Of a stretch of 64,000 bases of DNA, positions 33,677 to 45,165 are shown piece by piece; within the stretch, counting starts at the first letter, position 1, and each line of letters begins with the position of its first letter. The translations under genes were made by a program, and so were the position numbers. Under the pieces are notes generated by a model, which searched no databases, was not told the DNA's origin, and saw only the letters and a program-made list of their open reading frames with translations. Source of the stretch: Tetragonia tetragonoides (taxonomy: Eukaryota; Streptophyta; Magnoliopsida; Caryophyllales; Aizoaceae); assembly GCA_038025085.1 (NCBI GenBank), contig CM076148.1, positions 16,384,501 through 16,448,500 on the forward strand. Direction: 5' to 3'.

Positions 33677-33794
33677 GGGTGCAACACGAGGACTTCCCAG
33701 GAGGTCACCCATCCTAGTACTACTCTCGCCCAAGCACGCTTAACTGCGGAGTTCTGATGGGATCCGGTGCATTAGTGCTGGTATGATCGCACCC
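33677..33794 (-). rRNA. 5S rRNA gene, copy 100
   Basis: 118 nt, identical to consensus. Confidence 0.97.
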
Positions 33795-34015
33795 ATCAAT
33801 CTATTGCACAATATTTGTTTTAACCTTGTTCTTACAGCCATTTCTCACTTTTCGTTTGTCTCTTTTGTTCGAAAATCAACGGTTTCTACTTAAAACACAA
33901 CACGTCTCCCGAAATCTTTTATACTAGTGTTTTCTGATTCTAAACAACGTTTTAAATAAGGGTACATAAAAATTAAAAAAATAAAAAAAATTCTTAAAAA
34001 TGAAGATTTAAAAGA

Positions 34016-34133
34016 GGGTGCAACACGAGCACTTCCCAGGAGGTCAGCCATCCTAGTACTACTCTCGCCCAAGCACGCTTAACTGCGGAGTTCTGATGGG
34101 ATCCGGTGCATTAGTGCTGGTATGATCGCACCC
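34016..34133 (-). rRNA. 5S rRNA gene, copy 101
   Basis: 118 nt. C104G and G87C (C box). Confidence 0.95.
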
Positions 34134-34354
34134 ATCAATCTATTGCACAATATTTGTTTTAACCTTGTTCTTACAGCCATTTCTCACTTTTCGTGTGTCT
34201 CTTTTATTCGAAAATCAACGGTTTCTACTTAAAACACAACACGTCTCCCGAAATCTTTTATACTAGTGTATTCTGATTCTAAACAGCGTTTTAAATAAGG
34301 CTACATAAAAATTAAAAAAATAAAAAAAATTCTAAAAAATGAAGATTTAAAAGA

Positions 34355-34472
34355 AGGTGCAACACGAGGACTTCCCAGGAGGTCACCCATCCTAGTACTA
34401 CACTCGCCCAAGCACGCTTAACTGTGGAGTTCTGAGGGGATCCGGTGCATTAGTGCTGGTATGATCGCACCC
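34355..34472 (-). rRNA. 5S rRNA gene, copy 102
   Basis: 118 nt. C118U, A71U (intermediate element), G48A, A37C. Confidence 0.94.
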
Positions 34473-34697
34473 ATCAATCTATTGCACAATATTTGTTTTA
34501 ACCTTGTTCTTACAGCCATTTCTCACTTTTCGTGTGTCTCTTTTATTCGAAAATCAACGGTTTCTTCTTAAAACACAACACGTCTCCCGAAATCTTTTAT
34601 ACTAGTGTTTTCTGATTCTAAACAACGTTTTAAATAAGGGTACATAAAAATAAAAATTTAATAAAATAAAAATTTAAAAAAATGAAGATTTAAAAAG

Positions 34698-34815
34698 GGA
34701 TGCAACACGAGGACTTCCCAGAAGGTCACCCATCCTAGTACTACTCTCGCCCAAGCACGCTAAACTGCGTAGTTCTGAAGGGATCCGATGCATTAGTGCT
34801 GCTATGATCGCACCC
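34698..34815 (-). rRNA. 5S rRNA gene, copy 103
   Basis: 118 nt. C116U type, C94U, A54U, C46A, A37U, C28U, C14G. Heavily changed, and duplicated as copy 106. Confidence 0.92.
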
Positions 34816-35036
34816 ATCAATCTATTGCACAATATTTCTTTTAACCTTGTTCTTACAGCCATTTCTCACTTTTCGTTTGTCTCTTTTGTTCGAAAATCAA
34901 CGGTTTCTACTTAAAACACAACACGTCTCCCGAAATCTTTTATATTAGTGTTTTCTGATTCTAAACAACGTTTTAAATAAGGGTACATAAAAATTTAAAA
35001 AATAAAAAAAATTCTAAAAAATGAAGATTTAAAAGA

Positions 35037-35154
35037 GGGTGCAACACGAGGACTTCCCAGGAGGTCACCCATCCTAGTACTACTCTCGCCCAAGCGCGCT
35101 TAACTGCGGAGTTCTGATGGGATCCGGTGCATTAGTGCTGGAATGTTCGCACCC
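35037..35154 (-). rRNA. 5S rRNA gene, copy 104
   Basis: 118 nt. U59C, A13U, U9A. Confidence 0.95.
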
Positions 35155-35375
35155 ATCAATCTATTGCACAATATTTGTTTTAACCTTGTTCTTACAGCCA
35201 TTTCTCACTTTTCGTGTGTCTCTTTTATTCGAAAATCAACGGTTTCTACTTAAAACACAACACGTCTCCCGAAATCTTTTATACTAGTGTATTCTGATTC
35301 TAAAGAGCGTTTTAAATAAGGCTACATAAAAATTAAAAAAATAAAAAAAATTCTAAAAAATGAAGATTTAAAAGA

Positions 35376-35493
35376 GGGTGCAACACGAGGACTTCCCAGG
35401 AGGTCACCCATCCTAGTACTACACTCGCCCAAGCACGCTTAACTGTGGAGTTCTGAGGGGATCCGGTGCATTAGTGCTGGTATGATCGCACCC
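35376..35493 (-). rRNA. 5S rRNA gene, copy 105
   Basis: 118 nt. A71U, G48A, A37C; partner of copy 102. Confidence 0.94.
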
Positions 35494-35718
35494 ATCAATC
35501 TATTACACAATATTTGTTTTAACCTTGTTCTTACAGCCATTTCTCACTTTTCGTGTGTCTCTTTTATTCGAAAATCAACGGTTTCTTCTTAAAACACAAC
35601 ACGTCTCCCGAAATCTTTTATACTAGTGTTTTCTGATTCTAAACAACGTTTTAAATAAGGGTACATAAAAATAAAAATTTAATAAAATAAAAATTTAAAA
35701 AAATGAAGATTTAAAAAG

Positions 35719-35836
35719 GGATGCAACACGAGGACTTCCCAGAAGGTCACCCATCCTAGTACTACTCTCGCCCAAGCACGCTAAACTGCGTAGTTCTGAA
35801 GGGATCCGATGCATTAGTGCTGCTATGATCGCACCC
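35719..35836 (-). rRNA. 5S rRNA gene, copy 106
   Basis: 118 nt. Same seven changes as copy 103. Confidence 0.92.
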
Positions 35837-36057
35837 ATCAATCTATTGCACAATATTTCTTTTAACCTTGTTCTTACAGCCATTTCTCACTTTTCGTTTG
35901 TCTCTTTTGTTCGAAAATCAACGGTTTCTACTTAAAACACAACACGTCTCCCGAAATCTTTTATATTAGTGTTTTCTGATTCTAAACAACGTTTTAAATA
36001 AGGGTACATAAAAATTTAAAAAATAAAAAAAATTCTAAAAAATGAAGATTTAAAAGA

Positions 36058-36175
36058 GGGTGCAACACGAGGACTTCCCAGGAGGTCACCCATCCTAGTA
36101 CTACTCTCGCCCAAGCGCGCTTAACTGCGGAGTTCTGATGGGATCCGGTGCATTAGTGCTGGAATGTTCGCACCC
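36058..36175 (-). rRNA. 5S rRNA gene, copy 107
   Basis: 118 nt. U59C, A13U, U9A; partner of copy 104. Confidence 0.95.
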
Positions 36176-36396
36176 ATCAATCTATTGCACAATATTTGTT
36201 TTAACCTTGTTCTTACAGCCATTTCTCACTTTTCGTGTGTCTCTTTTATTCGAAAATCAACGGTTTCTACTTAAAACACAACACGTCTCCCGAAATCTTT
36301 TATACTAGTGTATTCTGATTCTAAAGAGCGTTTTAAATAAGGCTACATAAAAATTAAAAAAATAAAAAAAATTCTAAAAAATGAAGATTTAAAAGA

Positions 36397-36514
36397 GGGT
36401 GCAACACGAGGACTTCCCAGGAGGTCACCCATCCTAGTACTACTCTCGCCCAAGCGCGCTTAACTGCGGAGTTCTGATGGGATCCGGTGCATTAGTGCTG
36501 CTATGATCGCACCC
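36397..36514 (-). rRNA. 5S rRNA gene, copy 108
   Basis: 118 nt. U59C and C14G. Confidence 0.95.
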
Positions 36515-36735
36515 ATCAATCTATTGCACAATATTTGTTTTAACCTTGTTCTTACAGCCATTTCTCACTTTTCGTTTGTCTCTTTTATTCGAAAATCAAC
36601 GGTTTCTACTTAAAACACAACACGTCTCCCGAAATCTTTTATACTAGTGTTTTCTGATTCTAAACAACGTTTTAAATAAGGGTACATAAAAATTAAAAAA
36701 ATAAAAAAAATTCTAAAAAATGAAGATTTAAAAGA

Positions 36736-36853
36736 GGGTGCAACACGAGGACTTCCCAGGAGGTCACCCATCCTAGTACTACTCTCGCCCACGCACGCTT
36801 AACTGCGGAGTTCTGAAGGGATCCGATGCATTAGTGCTGCTATGATCGCACCC
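36736..36853 (-). rRNA. 5S rRNA gene, copy 109
   Basis: 118 nt. U62G, A37U, C28U, C14G. Confidence 0.94.
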
Positions 36854-37074
36854 ATCAATCTATTGCACAATATTTGTTTTAACCTTGTTCTTACAGCCAT
36901 TTCTCACTTTTCGTTTGTCTCTTTTGTTCGAAAATCAACGGTTTCTACTTAAAACACAACACGTCTCCCGAAATCTTTTATATTAGTGTTTTCTGATTCT
37001 AAACAACGTTTTAAATAAGGGTACATAAAAATTTAAAAAATAAAAAAAATTCTAAAAAATGAAGATTTAAAAGA

Positions 37075-37192
37075 GGGTGCAACACGAGGACTTCCCAGGA
37101 GGTCACCCATCCTAGTACTACTCTCGCCCAAGCGCGCTTAACTGCGGAGTTCTGATGGGATCCGGTGCATTAGTGCTGGAATGTTCGCACCC
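37075..37192 (-). rRNA. 5S rRNA gene, copy 110
   Basis: 118 nt. U59C, A13U, U9A, as copies 104 and 107. Confidence 0.95.
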
Positions 37193-37413
37193 ATCAATCT
37201 ATTGCACAATATTTGTTTTAACCTTGTTCTTACAGCCATTTCTCACTTTTCGTGTGTCTCTTTTATTCGAAAATCAACGGTTTCTACTTAAAACACAACA
37301 CGTCTCCCGAAATCTTTTATACTAGTGTATCCTGATTGTAAACAGCGTTTTAAATAAGGCTACATAAAAATTAAAAAAATAAAAAAAATTCTAAAAAATG
37401 AAGATTTAAAAGA

Positions 37414-37531
37414 GGGTGCAACACGAGGACTTCCCAGGAGGTCACCCATCCTAGTACTACTCTCGCCCAAGCGCGCTTAACTGCGGAGTTCTGATGGGAT
37501 CCGGTGCATTAGTGCTGCTATGATCGCACCC
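37414..37531 (-). rRNA. 5S rRNA gene, copy 111
   Basis: 118 nt. U59C and C14G; partner of copy 108. Confidence 0.95.
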
Positions 37532-37752
37532 ATCAATCTATTGCACAATATTTGTTTTAACCTTGTTCTTACAGCCATTTCTCACTTTTCGTTTGTCTCT
37601 TTTATTCGAAAATCAACGGTTTCTACTTAAAACACAACACGTCTCCCGAAATCTTTTATACTAGTGTTTTCTGATTCTAAACAACGTTTTAAATAAGGGT
37701 ACATAAAAATTAAAAAAATAAAAAAAATTCTAAAAAATGAAGATTTAAAAGA

Positions 37753-37870
37753 GGGTGCAACACGAGGACTTCCCAGGAGGTCACCCATCCTAGTACTACT
37801 CTCGCCCAAGCACGCTTAACTGCGGAGTTCTGACGGGATCCGGTGCATTAGTGCTGGTATGATCACACCC
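37753..37870 (-). rRNA. 5S rRNA gene, copy 112
   Basis: 118 nt. A37G and C6U; the flank lacks one A of the CACAATATTTG stretch. Confidence 0.95.
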
Positions 37871-38091
37871 ATTAATCTATTGCACAATTTTGTTTTAACC
37901 TTGTTCTTACAGCCATTTCTCACTTTTCGTGTGTCTCTTTTATTTGAAAATCAACGGTTTCTACTTAAAACACAACACGTCTCCCGAAATCTTTTATACT
38001 AGTGTATTCTGATTCTAAACAGCGTTTTAAATAAGGCTACATAAAAATTAAAAAAATAAAAAAAAATTCTAAAAAATGAAGATTTAAAAGA

Positions 38092-38209
38092 GGGTGCAAC
38101 ACGAGGACTTCCCAGGAGGTCACCCATCCTAGTACTACTCTCGCCCAAGCACGCTTAACTGCGGAGTTCTGATGGGATCCGGTGCATTAGTGTTGCTATG
38201 ATCGCACCC
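38092..38209 (-). rRNA. 5S rRNA gene, copy 113
   Basis: 118 nt. G17A and C14G. Confidence 0.95.
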
Positions 38210-38425
38210 ATCAATCTATTGCACAATATTTGTTTTAACCTTGTTCTTACAGCCATTTCTCACTTTTCGTTTGTCTCTTTTGTTCGAAAATCAACGGTTT
38301 CTACTTAAAACACAACACGTCTCCCGAAATCTTTTATACTAGTGTTTTCTGATTCTAAACAACGTTTTAAATAAGGGTACATAAAAATTAAAAAAATAAA
38401 AAAAAATTCTAAAAAATGAAGATTT

Positions 38426-38431
38426 AACAGA
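38426..38431 (-). terminator. Interrupted first terminator of copy 114
   Basis: Minus strand reads CCC-TCTGTT-A: a single base change breaks the T4 run. The next run is T6 about 15 bases downstream. Confidence 0.6.
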
Positions 38432-38549
38432 GGGTGCAACACGAGGACTTCCCAGGAGGTCACCCATCCTAGTACTACTCTCGCCCAAGCACGCATAACT
38501 GTGGAGTTCTGATGGGATCCGGTGCATTAGTGCTGGAATGATCGCACCC
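38432..38549 (-). rRNA. 5S rRNA gene, copy 114
   Basis: 118 nt. A55U, G48A, A13U. The first T4 terminator is broken by a single change. Confidence 0.94.
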
Positions 38550-38773
38550 ATCAATCTATTGCACAATATTTGTTTTAACCTTGTTCTTACAGCCATTTCT
38601 CACTTTTCGTGTGTCTCTTTTATTCGAAAATCAACGGTTTCTACTTAAAACACAACACGTCTCCCGAAATCTTTTATACTAGAGTATTCTGATTCTAAAC
38701 AGCGTTTTAAATAAGGCTACATAAAAATTAAAAAAAAAAAAAAAAAAATTCTAAAAAATGAAGATTTAAAAGA

Positions 38774-38891
38774 GGGTGCAACACGAGGACTTCCCAGGAG
38801 GTCACCCATCCTAGTACTACTCACACCCAAGCACGCATAACTGTGGAGTTCTGATGGGATCCGGTGCATTAGTGCTGGAATGATCGCACCC
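38774..38891 (-). rRNA. 5S rRNA gene, copy 115
   Basis: 118 nt. A69U and C67U (intermediate element), A55U, G48A, A13U. Confidence 0.94.
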
Positions 38892-39113
38892 ATCAATCTA
38901 TTGCACAATATTTGTTTTAACCTTGTTCTTACAGCCATTTCTCACTTTTCGTGTGTCTCTTTTATTCGAAAATCAACGGTTTCTACTTAAAACACAACAC
39001 GTCTCCCGAAATCTTTTATACTAGAGTATTCTGATTCTAAACAGCGTTTTAAATAAGGCTACAAAAAAATTAAAAAAAAAAAAAAAAATTCTAAAAAAGA
39101 AAGATTTAAAAGA

Positions 39114-39231
39114 GGGTGCAACACGAGGACTTCCCAGAAGGTCACCCATCCTAGTACTACACTCGCCCAAGCGCGCTTAACTGCGGAGTTCTGATGGGAT
39201 CCGGTGCATTAGTGCTGCTATGATCGCACCC
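39114..39231 (-). rRNA. 5S rRNA gene, copy 116
   Basis: 118 nt. C94U, A71U, U59C, C14G. Confidence 0.94.
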
Positions 39232-39453
39232 ATCAATCTATTGCACAATATTTGTTTTAACCTTGTTCTTACAGCCATTTCTCACTTTTCGTTTGTCTCT
39301 TTTATTCGAAAATCAACGGTTTCTACTTGAAACACAACACGTCTCCCGAAATCTTTTATACTAGTGTTTTCTGATTCTAAACAACGTTTTAAATAAGGGT
39401 ACATAAAAATTAAAAAAATAAAAAAAAGTTCTAAAAAATGAAGATTTAAAAGA

Positions 39454-39571
39454 GGGTGCAACACGAGGACTTCCCAAGAGGTCACCCATCCTAGTACTAC
39501 TCTCGCCCAAGCACGCATAACTGTGGAGTTCTGATGGGATCCGGTGCATTAGTGCTGGAATGATCGCACCC
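39454..39571 (-). rRNA. 5S rRNA gene, copy 117
   Basis: 118 nt. C95U, A55U, G48A, A13U. Confidence 0.94.
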
Positions 39572-39791
39572 ATCAATCTATTGCACAATATTTGTTTTAA
39601 CCTTGTTCTTACAGCCATTTCTCACTTTTCGTGTGTCTCTTTTATTCGAAAATCAACGGTTTCTACTTAAAACACAACACGTCTCCCGAAATCTTTTATA
39701 CTAGAGTATTCTGATTCTAAACAGCGTTTTAAATAAGGCTACATAAAAATTAAAAAAAAAAAAAAATTCTAAAAAATGAAGATTTAAAAGA

Positions 39792-39909
39792 GGGTGCAAC
39801 ACGAGGACTTCCCAGGAGGTCACCCATCCTAGTACTACTCTCGCCCAAGCACGCATAACTGTGGAGTTCTGATGGGATCCGGTGCATTAGTGCTGGAATG
39901 ATCGCACCC
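39792..39909 (-). rRNA. 5S rRNA gene, copy 118
   Basis: 118 nt. A55U, G48A, A13U. Confidence 0.95.
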
Positions 39910-40126
39910 ATCAATCTATTGCACAATATTTGTTTTAACCTTGTTCTTACAGCCATTTCTCACTTTTCGTGTGTCTCTTTTATTCGAAAATCAACGGTTT
40001 CTACTTAAAACACAACACGTCTCCCGAAATCTTTTATACTAGAGTATTCTGATTCTAAACAGCGTTTTAAATAAGGCTACATAAAAATTAAAAAAAAAAA
40101 AATCTAAAAAATAAAGATTTAAAAGA

Positions 40127-40244
40127 GGGTGCAACACGAGGACTTCCCAGGAGGTCACCCATCCTAGTACTACTCTCGCCCAAGCACGCTTAACTACGGA
40201 GTTCTGATGGGATCTTGTGCATTAGTGCTGGTATGATCGAACCC
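40127..40244 (-). rRNA. 5S rRNA gene, copy 119
   Basis: 118 nt. C49U, G30A, C29A (BamHI site lost), G5U. Confidence 0.94.
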
Positions 40245-40469
40245 ATCAATCTATTGCACAATATTTGTTTTAACCTTGTTCTTACAGCCATTTCTCACTT
40301 TTCGTGTGTCTCTTTTATTCGAAAATCAACGGTTTCTACTTAAAACACAACACGTCTCCCGAAATCTTTTATACTAGTGTTTTCTGATTCTAAACAACGT
40401 TTTAAATAAGGGTACATAAAAATAAAAATTTAATAAAATAAAAATTTAAAAAAATGAAGATTTAAAAAG

Positions 40470-40587
40470 GGATGCAACACAAGGACTTCCCAGGAGGTCA
40501 CCCATCCTAGTACTACTCACACCCAAGCACGCTTAACTACGGAGTTCTGATGGTATCCGGTGCATTAGTGCTGGTATGATCGCACCC
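40470..40587 (-). rRNA. 5S rRNA gene, copy 120
   Basis: 118 nt. C116U type, C107U, A69U, C67U, C49U, C34A. Confidence 0.93.
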
Positions 40588-40808
40588 ATCAATCTATTGC
40601 ACAATATTTGTTTTAACCTTGTTCTTACAGCCATTTCTCACTTTTCGTGTGTCTCTTTTATTCGAAAATCAACGGTTTCTACTTAAAACACAACACGTCT
40701 CCCGAAATCTTTTATACTAGTGTATCCTAATTCTAAACAGCGTTTTAAATAAGGCTACATAAAAATTAAAAAAATAAAAAAAATTCTAAAAAATGAAGAT
40801 TTAAAAGA

Positions 40809-40926
40809 GGGTGCAACACGAGGACTTCCCAGGAGGTCACCCATCCTACTACTACTCTCGCCCAAGCACGCTTAACTGCGGAGTTCTGATGGGATCCGGT
40901 GCATTAGTGCTGGTATGATCGCACCC
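40809..40926 (-). rRNA. 5S rRNA gene, copy 121
   Basis: 118 nt. Only C78G. Confidence 0.96.
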
Positions 40927-41147
40927 ATCAATCTATTGCACAATATTTGTTTTAACCTTGTTCTTACAGTCATTTCTCACTTTTCGTGTGTCTCTTTTAT
41001 TCGAAAATCAACGGTTTCTACTTAAAACACAACACGTCTCCCGAAATCTTTTATACTAGTGTATCCTGATTCTAAACAACGTTTTAAATAAGGGTACATA
41101 AAAATTAAAAAAATAAAAAAAATTTAAAAAAATGAAGATTTAAAAAG

Positions 41148-41265
41148 GGATGCAACACGAGGACTTCCCAGGAGGTCACCCATCCTAGTACTACTCTCGC
41201 CGAAGCAAGCTTAACTGCGGAGTTCTGATGGGATCCGCTGCATTAGTGCTGCTATGATCGCACCC
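41148..41265 (-). rRNA. 5S rRNA gene, copy 122
   Basis: 118 nt. C116U type, G64C and G58U (A box), C28G, C14G. Confidence 0.93.
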
Positions 41266-41486
41266 ATCAATCTATTGCACAATATTTGTTTTAACCTTGT
41301 TCTTACAGCCATTTCTCACTTTTCGTTTGTCTCTTTTGTTCGAAAATCAACGGTTTCTACTTAAAACACAACACGTCTCCCGAAATCTTTTATACTAGTG
41401 TTTTCTGATTCTAAACAACGTTTTAAATAAGGGTACCTAAAAATTAAAAAAATAAAAAAAATTCTAAAAAATGAAGATTTAAAAGA

Positions 41487-41604
41487 GGGTGCAACAAGAG
41501 GACTTCCCAGGAGGTCACCCATCCTAGTACTACTCTCGCCCAAGCACGCTTAACTGCGGAGTTCTGATGGGATCCGGTGCATTAGTGCTGGAATGATCGC
41601 ACCC
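41487..41604 (-). rRNA. 5S rRNA gene, copy 123
   Basis: 118 nt. G108U and A13U. Confidence 0.95.
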
Positions 41605-41825
41605 ATCAATCTATTGCACAATATTTGTTTTAACCTTGTTCTTACAGCCATTTCTCACTTTTCGTGTGTCTCTTTTATTCGAAAATCAACGGTTTCTACT
41701 TAAAACACAACACGTCTCCCGAAATCTTTTATACTAGTGTATCCTGATTCTAAACAGCGTTTTAAATAAGGCTACATAAAAATTAAAAAAATAAAAAAAA
41801 TTCTAAAAAATGAAGATTTAAAAGA

Positions 41826-41943
41826 GGGTGCAACAGGAGGACTTCCCAGGAGGTCACCCATCCTAGTACTACTCTCGCCCAAGCACGCTTAACTGCGGAG
41901 TTCTGATGGGATCCAGTGCATTAGTGCTGGTATGATCGCACCC
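41826..41943 (-). rRNA. 5S rRNA gene, copy 124
   Basis: 118 nt. G108C and C29U. Confidence 0.95.
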
Positions 41944-42164
41944 ATCAATCTATTGCACAATATTTGTTTTAACCTTGTTCTTACAGCCATTTCTCACTTT
42001 TCGTGTGTCTCTTTTATTCGAAAATCAACGGTTTCTACTTAAAACACAACACGTCTCCCGAAATCTTTTATACTAGTGTTTTCTGATTCTAAACAACGTT
42101 TTAAATAAGGGTACATAAAAATTTAAAAAATAAAAAAAATTCTAAAAAATGAAGATTTAAAAGA

Positions 42165-42282
42165 GGGTGCAACACGAGGACTTCCCAGGAGGTCACCAAT
42201 CCTAGTACTACTCTCGCCCAAGCACGCATAACTGCGGAGTTCTGATGGGATCCGGTGCATTAGTGCTGGAATGATCGCACCC
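42165..42282 (-). rRNA. 5S rRNA gene, copy 125
   Basis: 118 nt. G85U (C box), A55U, A13U. Last copy before the 13-unit duplication. Confidence 0.95.
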
Positions 42283-42504
42283 ATCAATCTATTGCACAAT
42301 ATTTGTTTTAACCTTGTTCTTACAGCCATTTCTCACTTTTCGTTTGTCTCTTTTGTTCGAAAATCAACGGTTTCTACTTAAAACACAACACGTCTCCCGA
42401 AATCTTTTATACTAGTGTTTTCTGATTCTAAACAACGTTTTAAATAGAGGTACATAAAAATTAAAAAAATAAAAAACAATTCTAAAAAATGAAGATTTAA
42501 AAGA

Positions 42505-42622
42505 GGGTGCAACACGAGGACTTCCCAGGAGGTCACCCATCCTAGTACTACTCTCGCCCAAGCACGCTTAACTGCTGAGTTCTGATGGGGTCCGGTGCAT
42601 TAGTGCTGGTATGATCGCACCC
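42505..42622 (-). rRNA. 5S rRNA gene, copy 126
   Basis: 118 nt. C47A and U33C; flank has CC instead of GC at -13/-12. Partner of copy 139. Confidence 0.94.
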
Positions 42623-42843
42623 ATCAATCTATTGGACAATATTTGTTTTAACCTTGTTCTTACAGCCATTTCTCACTTTTCGTGTGTCTCTTTTATTCGA
42701 AAATCAACGGTTTCTACTTAAAACACAACACGTCTCCCGAAATCTTTTATACTAGTGTATCCTGATTCTAAACAATGTTTTAAATAAGGGTACATAAAAA
42801 TTAAAAAAATAAAAAAAATTTAAAAAAATGAAGATTTAAAAAG

Positions 42844-42961
42844 GGATGCAACACGAGGACTTCCCAGGAGGTCACCCATCCTAGTACTACTCTCGCCCAA
42901 GCACGCTTAACTACGGAGTTCTGATGGGATCCGATGCATTAGTGCTGCTATGATCGCACCC
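42844..42961 (-). rRNA. 5S rRNA gene, copy 127
   Basis: 118 nt. C116U type, C49U, C28U, C14G; partner copy 140 lacks C28U. Confidence 0.94.
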
Positions 42962-43182
42962 ATCAATCTATTGCACAATATTTGCTTTAACCTTGTTCCT
43001 ACAGCCATTTCTCACTTTTCGTTTGTCTCTTTTGTTCGAAAATCAACGGTTTCTACTTAAAACACAACACGTCTCCCGAAATCTTTTATACTATTGTTTT
43101 CTGATTCTAAACAACGTTTTAAATAAGGGTACATAAAAATTAAAAAAATAAAAAAAATTCTAAAAAATGAAGATTTAAAAGA

Positions 43183-43300
43183 GGGTGCAACAAGAGGACT
43201 TCCCAGGAGGTCACCCATCCTAGTACTATTCTCGCCCAAGCACGCATAACTGCGGAGTTCTGATGGGATCCGGTGCATTAGTGCTGGAATGATCGCACCC
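43183..43300 (-). rRNA. 5S rRNA gene, copy 128
   Basis: 118 nt. G108U, G72A, A55U, A13U; partner of copy 141. Confidence 0.94.
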
Positions 43301-43522
43301 ATCAATCTATTGCACAATATTTGTTTTAACCTTGTTCTTACAGCCATTTCTCACTTTTCGTGTGTTTCTTTTATTCGAAAATCAGCGGTTTCTACTTAAA
43401 ACACAACACGTCTCCCGAAATCTTTTATACTAGTGTATCCTGATTCTAAACAGCGTTTTAAATAAGGCTACATAAAAATTAAAAAAATAAAAAAAAATTC
43501 TAAAAAATGAAGATTTAAAAGA

Positions 43523-43640
43523 GGGTGCAACACGAGGACTTCCCAGGAGGTCACCCATCCTAGTACTACTCCCGCCCAAGCACGCTTAACTGCGGAGTTC
43601 TGATGGGATCCGGTGCATTAGTGCTGGTATGATCGCACCC
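43523..43640 (-). rRNA. 5S rRNA gene, copy 129
   Basis: 118 nt. A69G in the intermediate element; partner of copy 142. Confidence 0.95.
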
Positions 43641-43862
43641 ATCAATATATTGCACAATATTTGTTTTAACCTTGTTCTTACAGCCATTTCTCACTTTTCG
43701 TGTGTCTCTTTTATTCGAAAATCAACGGTTTCTACTTAAAACACAACACGTCTCCCGAAATCTTTTATACTAGTGTTTTCTGATTCTAAACAACGTTTTA
43801 AATAAGGGTACATAAAAATTAAAAAAATAAAAAAAAATTCTAAAAAATGAAGATTTAAAAGA

Positions 43863-43980
43863 GGGTGCAACACGAGGACTTCCCAGGAGGTCACCCATCC
43901 TAGTACTACTCTCGCCCAAGCACGCTTAACTGCGGAGTTCTGATGGGATTCGGTGCATTAGTGCTGGTATGATCGCACCC
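43863..43980 (-). rRNA. 5S rRNA gene, copy 130
   Basis: 118 nt. Only G31A; partner of copy 143. Confidence 0.96.
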
Positions 43981-44201
43981 ATCAATCTATTGCACAATAT
44001 TTGTTTTAACCTTGTTCTTACAGCCATTTCTCACTTTTCGTGTGTCTCTTTTATTCGAAAATCAACGGTTTCTACTTAAAACACAACACGTCTCCCGAAA
44101 TCTTTTATGCTAGGGTATTCTGATTCTAAACAGCGTTTTAAATAAGGCTACATAAAAATTAAAAAAATAAAAAAAATTCTAAAGAATGAAGATTTAAAAG
44201 A

Positions 44202-44319
44202 GGGTGCAACACGAGGACTTCCCAGGAGGTCACCCATCCTAGTACTACTCTCGCCCAAGCACGCTTAACTGCGGAGTTCTGATGGGATCCGGTGCATTAG
44301 TGCTAGTATGATCGCACCC
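44202..44319 (-). rRNA. 5S rRNA gene, copy 131
   Basis: 118 nt. Only C15U; partner of copy 144. Confidence 0.96.
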
Positions 44320-44544
44320 ATCAATCTATTGCACAATATTTGTTTTAACCTTGTTCTTACAGCCATTTCTCACTTTTCGTGTGTCTCTTTTATTCGAAAA
44401 TCAACGGTTTCTACTTAAAACACAACACGTCTCCCGAAATCTTTTATACTAGTGTTTTCTGATTCTAAACAACGTTTTAAATAAGGGTACATAAAAATAA
44501 AAATTTAATAAAATAAAAATTTAAAAAAATGAAGATTTAAAAAG

Positions 44545-44662
44545 GGATGCAACACGAGGACTTCCCAGGAGGTCACCCATCCTAGTACTACTCTCGCCCA
44601 AGCACGCTTAACTGCGGAGTTCTGATGGGATCCGGTGCATTAGTGCTGGTATGATCGCACCC
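44545..44662 (-). rRNA. 5S rRNA gene, copy 132
   Basis: 118 nt. C116U type; flank TTGCGCAAT. Partner of copy 145. Confidence 0.96.
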
Positions 44663-44883
44663 ATCAATCTATTGCGCAATATTTGTTTTAACCTTGTTCT
44701 TACAGCCATTTCTCACTTTTCGTGTGTCTCTTTTATTCGAAAATCAACGGTTTCTACTTAAAACACAACACGTCTCCCGAAATCTTTTATACTAGTGTAT
44801 CCTGATTCTAAACAGCGTTTTAAATAAGGCTACATAAGAATTAAAAAAATAAAAAAAATTCTAAAAAATGAAGATTTAAAAGA

Positions 44884-45001
44884 GGGTGCAACACGAGGAC
44901 TTCCCAGGAGGTCACCCATCCTAGTACTACTCTCGCCCAAGCGCGCTTAACTGCGGAGTTCTGATGGGATCCGGTGCATTAGTGCTGCTATGATCGCACC
45001 C
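44884..45001 (-). rRNA. 5S rRNA gene, copy 133
   Basis: 118 nt. U59C and C14G. Its upstream spacer carries the 54-bp deletion; the proximal promoter is intact. Confidence 0.95.
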
Positions 45002-45040
45002 ATCAATCTATTGCACAATATTTGTTTTAACCTTGTTCTT

Positions 45041-45165
45041 ACAGCCATTACAACACGTCTCCCGAAATCTTTTCTACTAGTGTTTTCTGATTCTAAACAA
45101 CGTTTTAAATAAGGGTACATAAAAATTAAAAAAAAAAAAATTCTAAAAAATGAAGATTTAAAAGA
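45041..45165. other. Spacer with 54-bp deletion (first occurrence)
   Basis: The spacer right of copy 133 jumps from CAGCCATT (junction after 45049) to ACAACACG, losing about 54 bp that include the TCTCACTTTT and CGAAAATCAACGG segments. The repeat period here is 282 bp. Confidence 0.9.

Larger units (their letters stand above)
34355..36396. repeat. Tandem 3-unit duplication (2 x 1021 bp)
   Basis: Copies 102-104 and 105-107 match at a constant offset of 1021 bp, sharing A71U/G48A/A37C, then C46A/A37U/C28U/C14G, then U59C/A13U/U9A. The following copies 108-112 show a further similar 1017-bp pattern. Confidence 0.85.
36397..37807. repeat. 3-unit higher-order repeat (1017 bp offset)
   Basis: Copies 108 and 111 (U59C, C14G) and their right-hand spacers match at 1017 bp. 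The similarity fades in copy 112, so the second block is incomplete. Confidence 0.7.
38092..40126. repeat. 3-unit higher-order repeat (copies 113-115 and 116-118)
   Basis: A C14G copy with the TTTGTCTC spacer is followed by two A55U/G48A/A13U copies, and this order occurs twice at an offset of 1018-1022 bp. Small differences in A-tract length account for the unequal offset. Confidence 0.75.
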
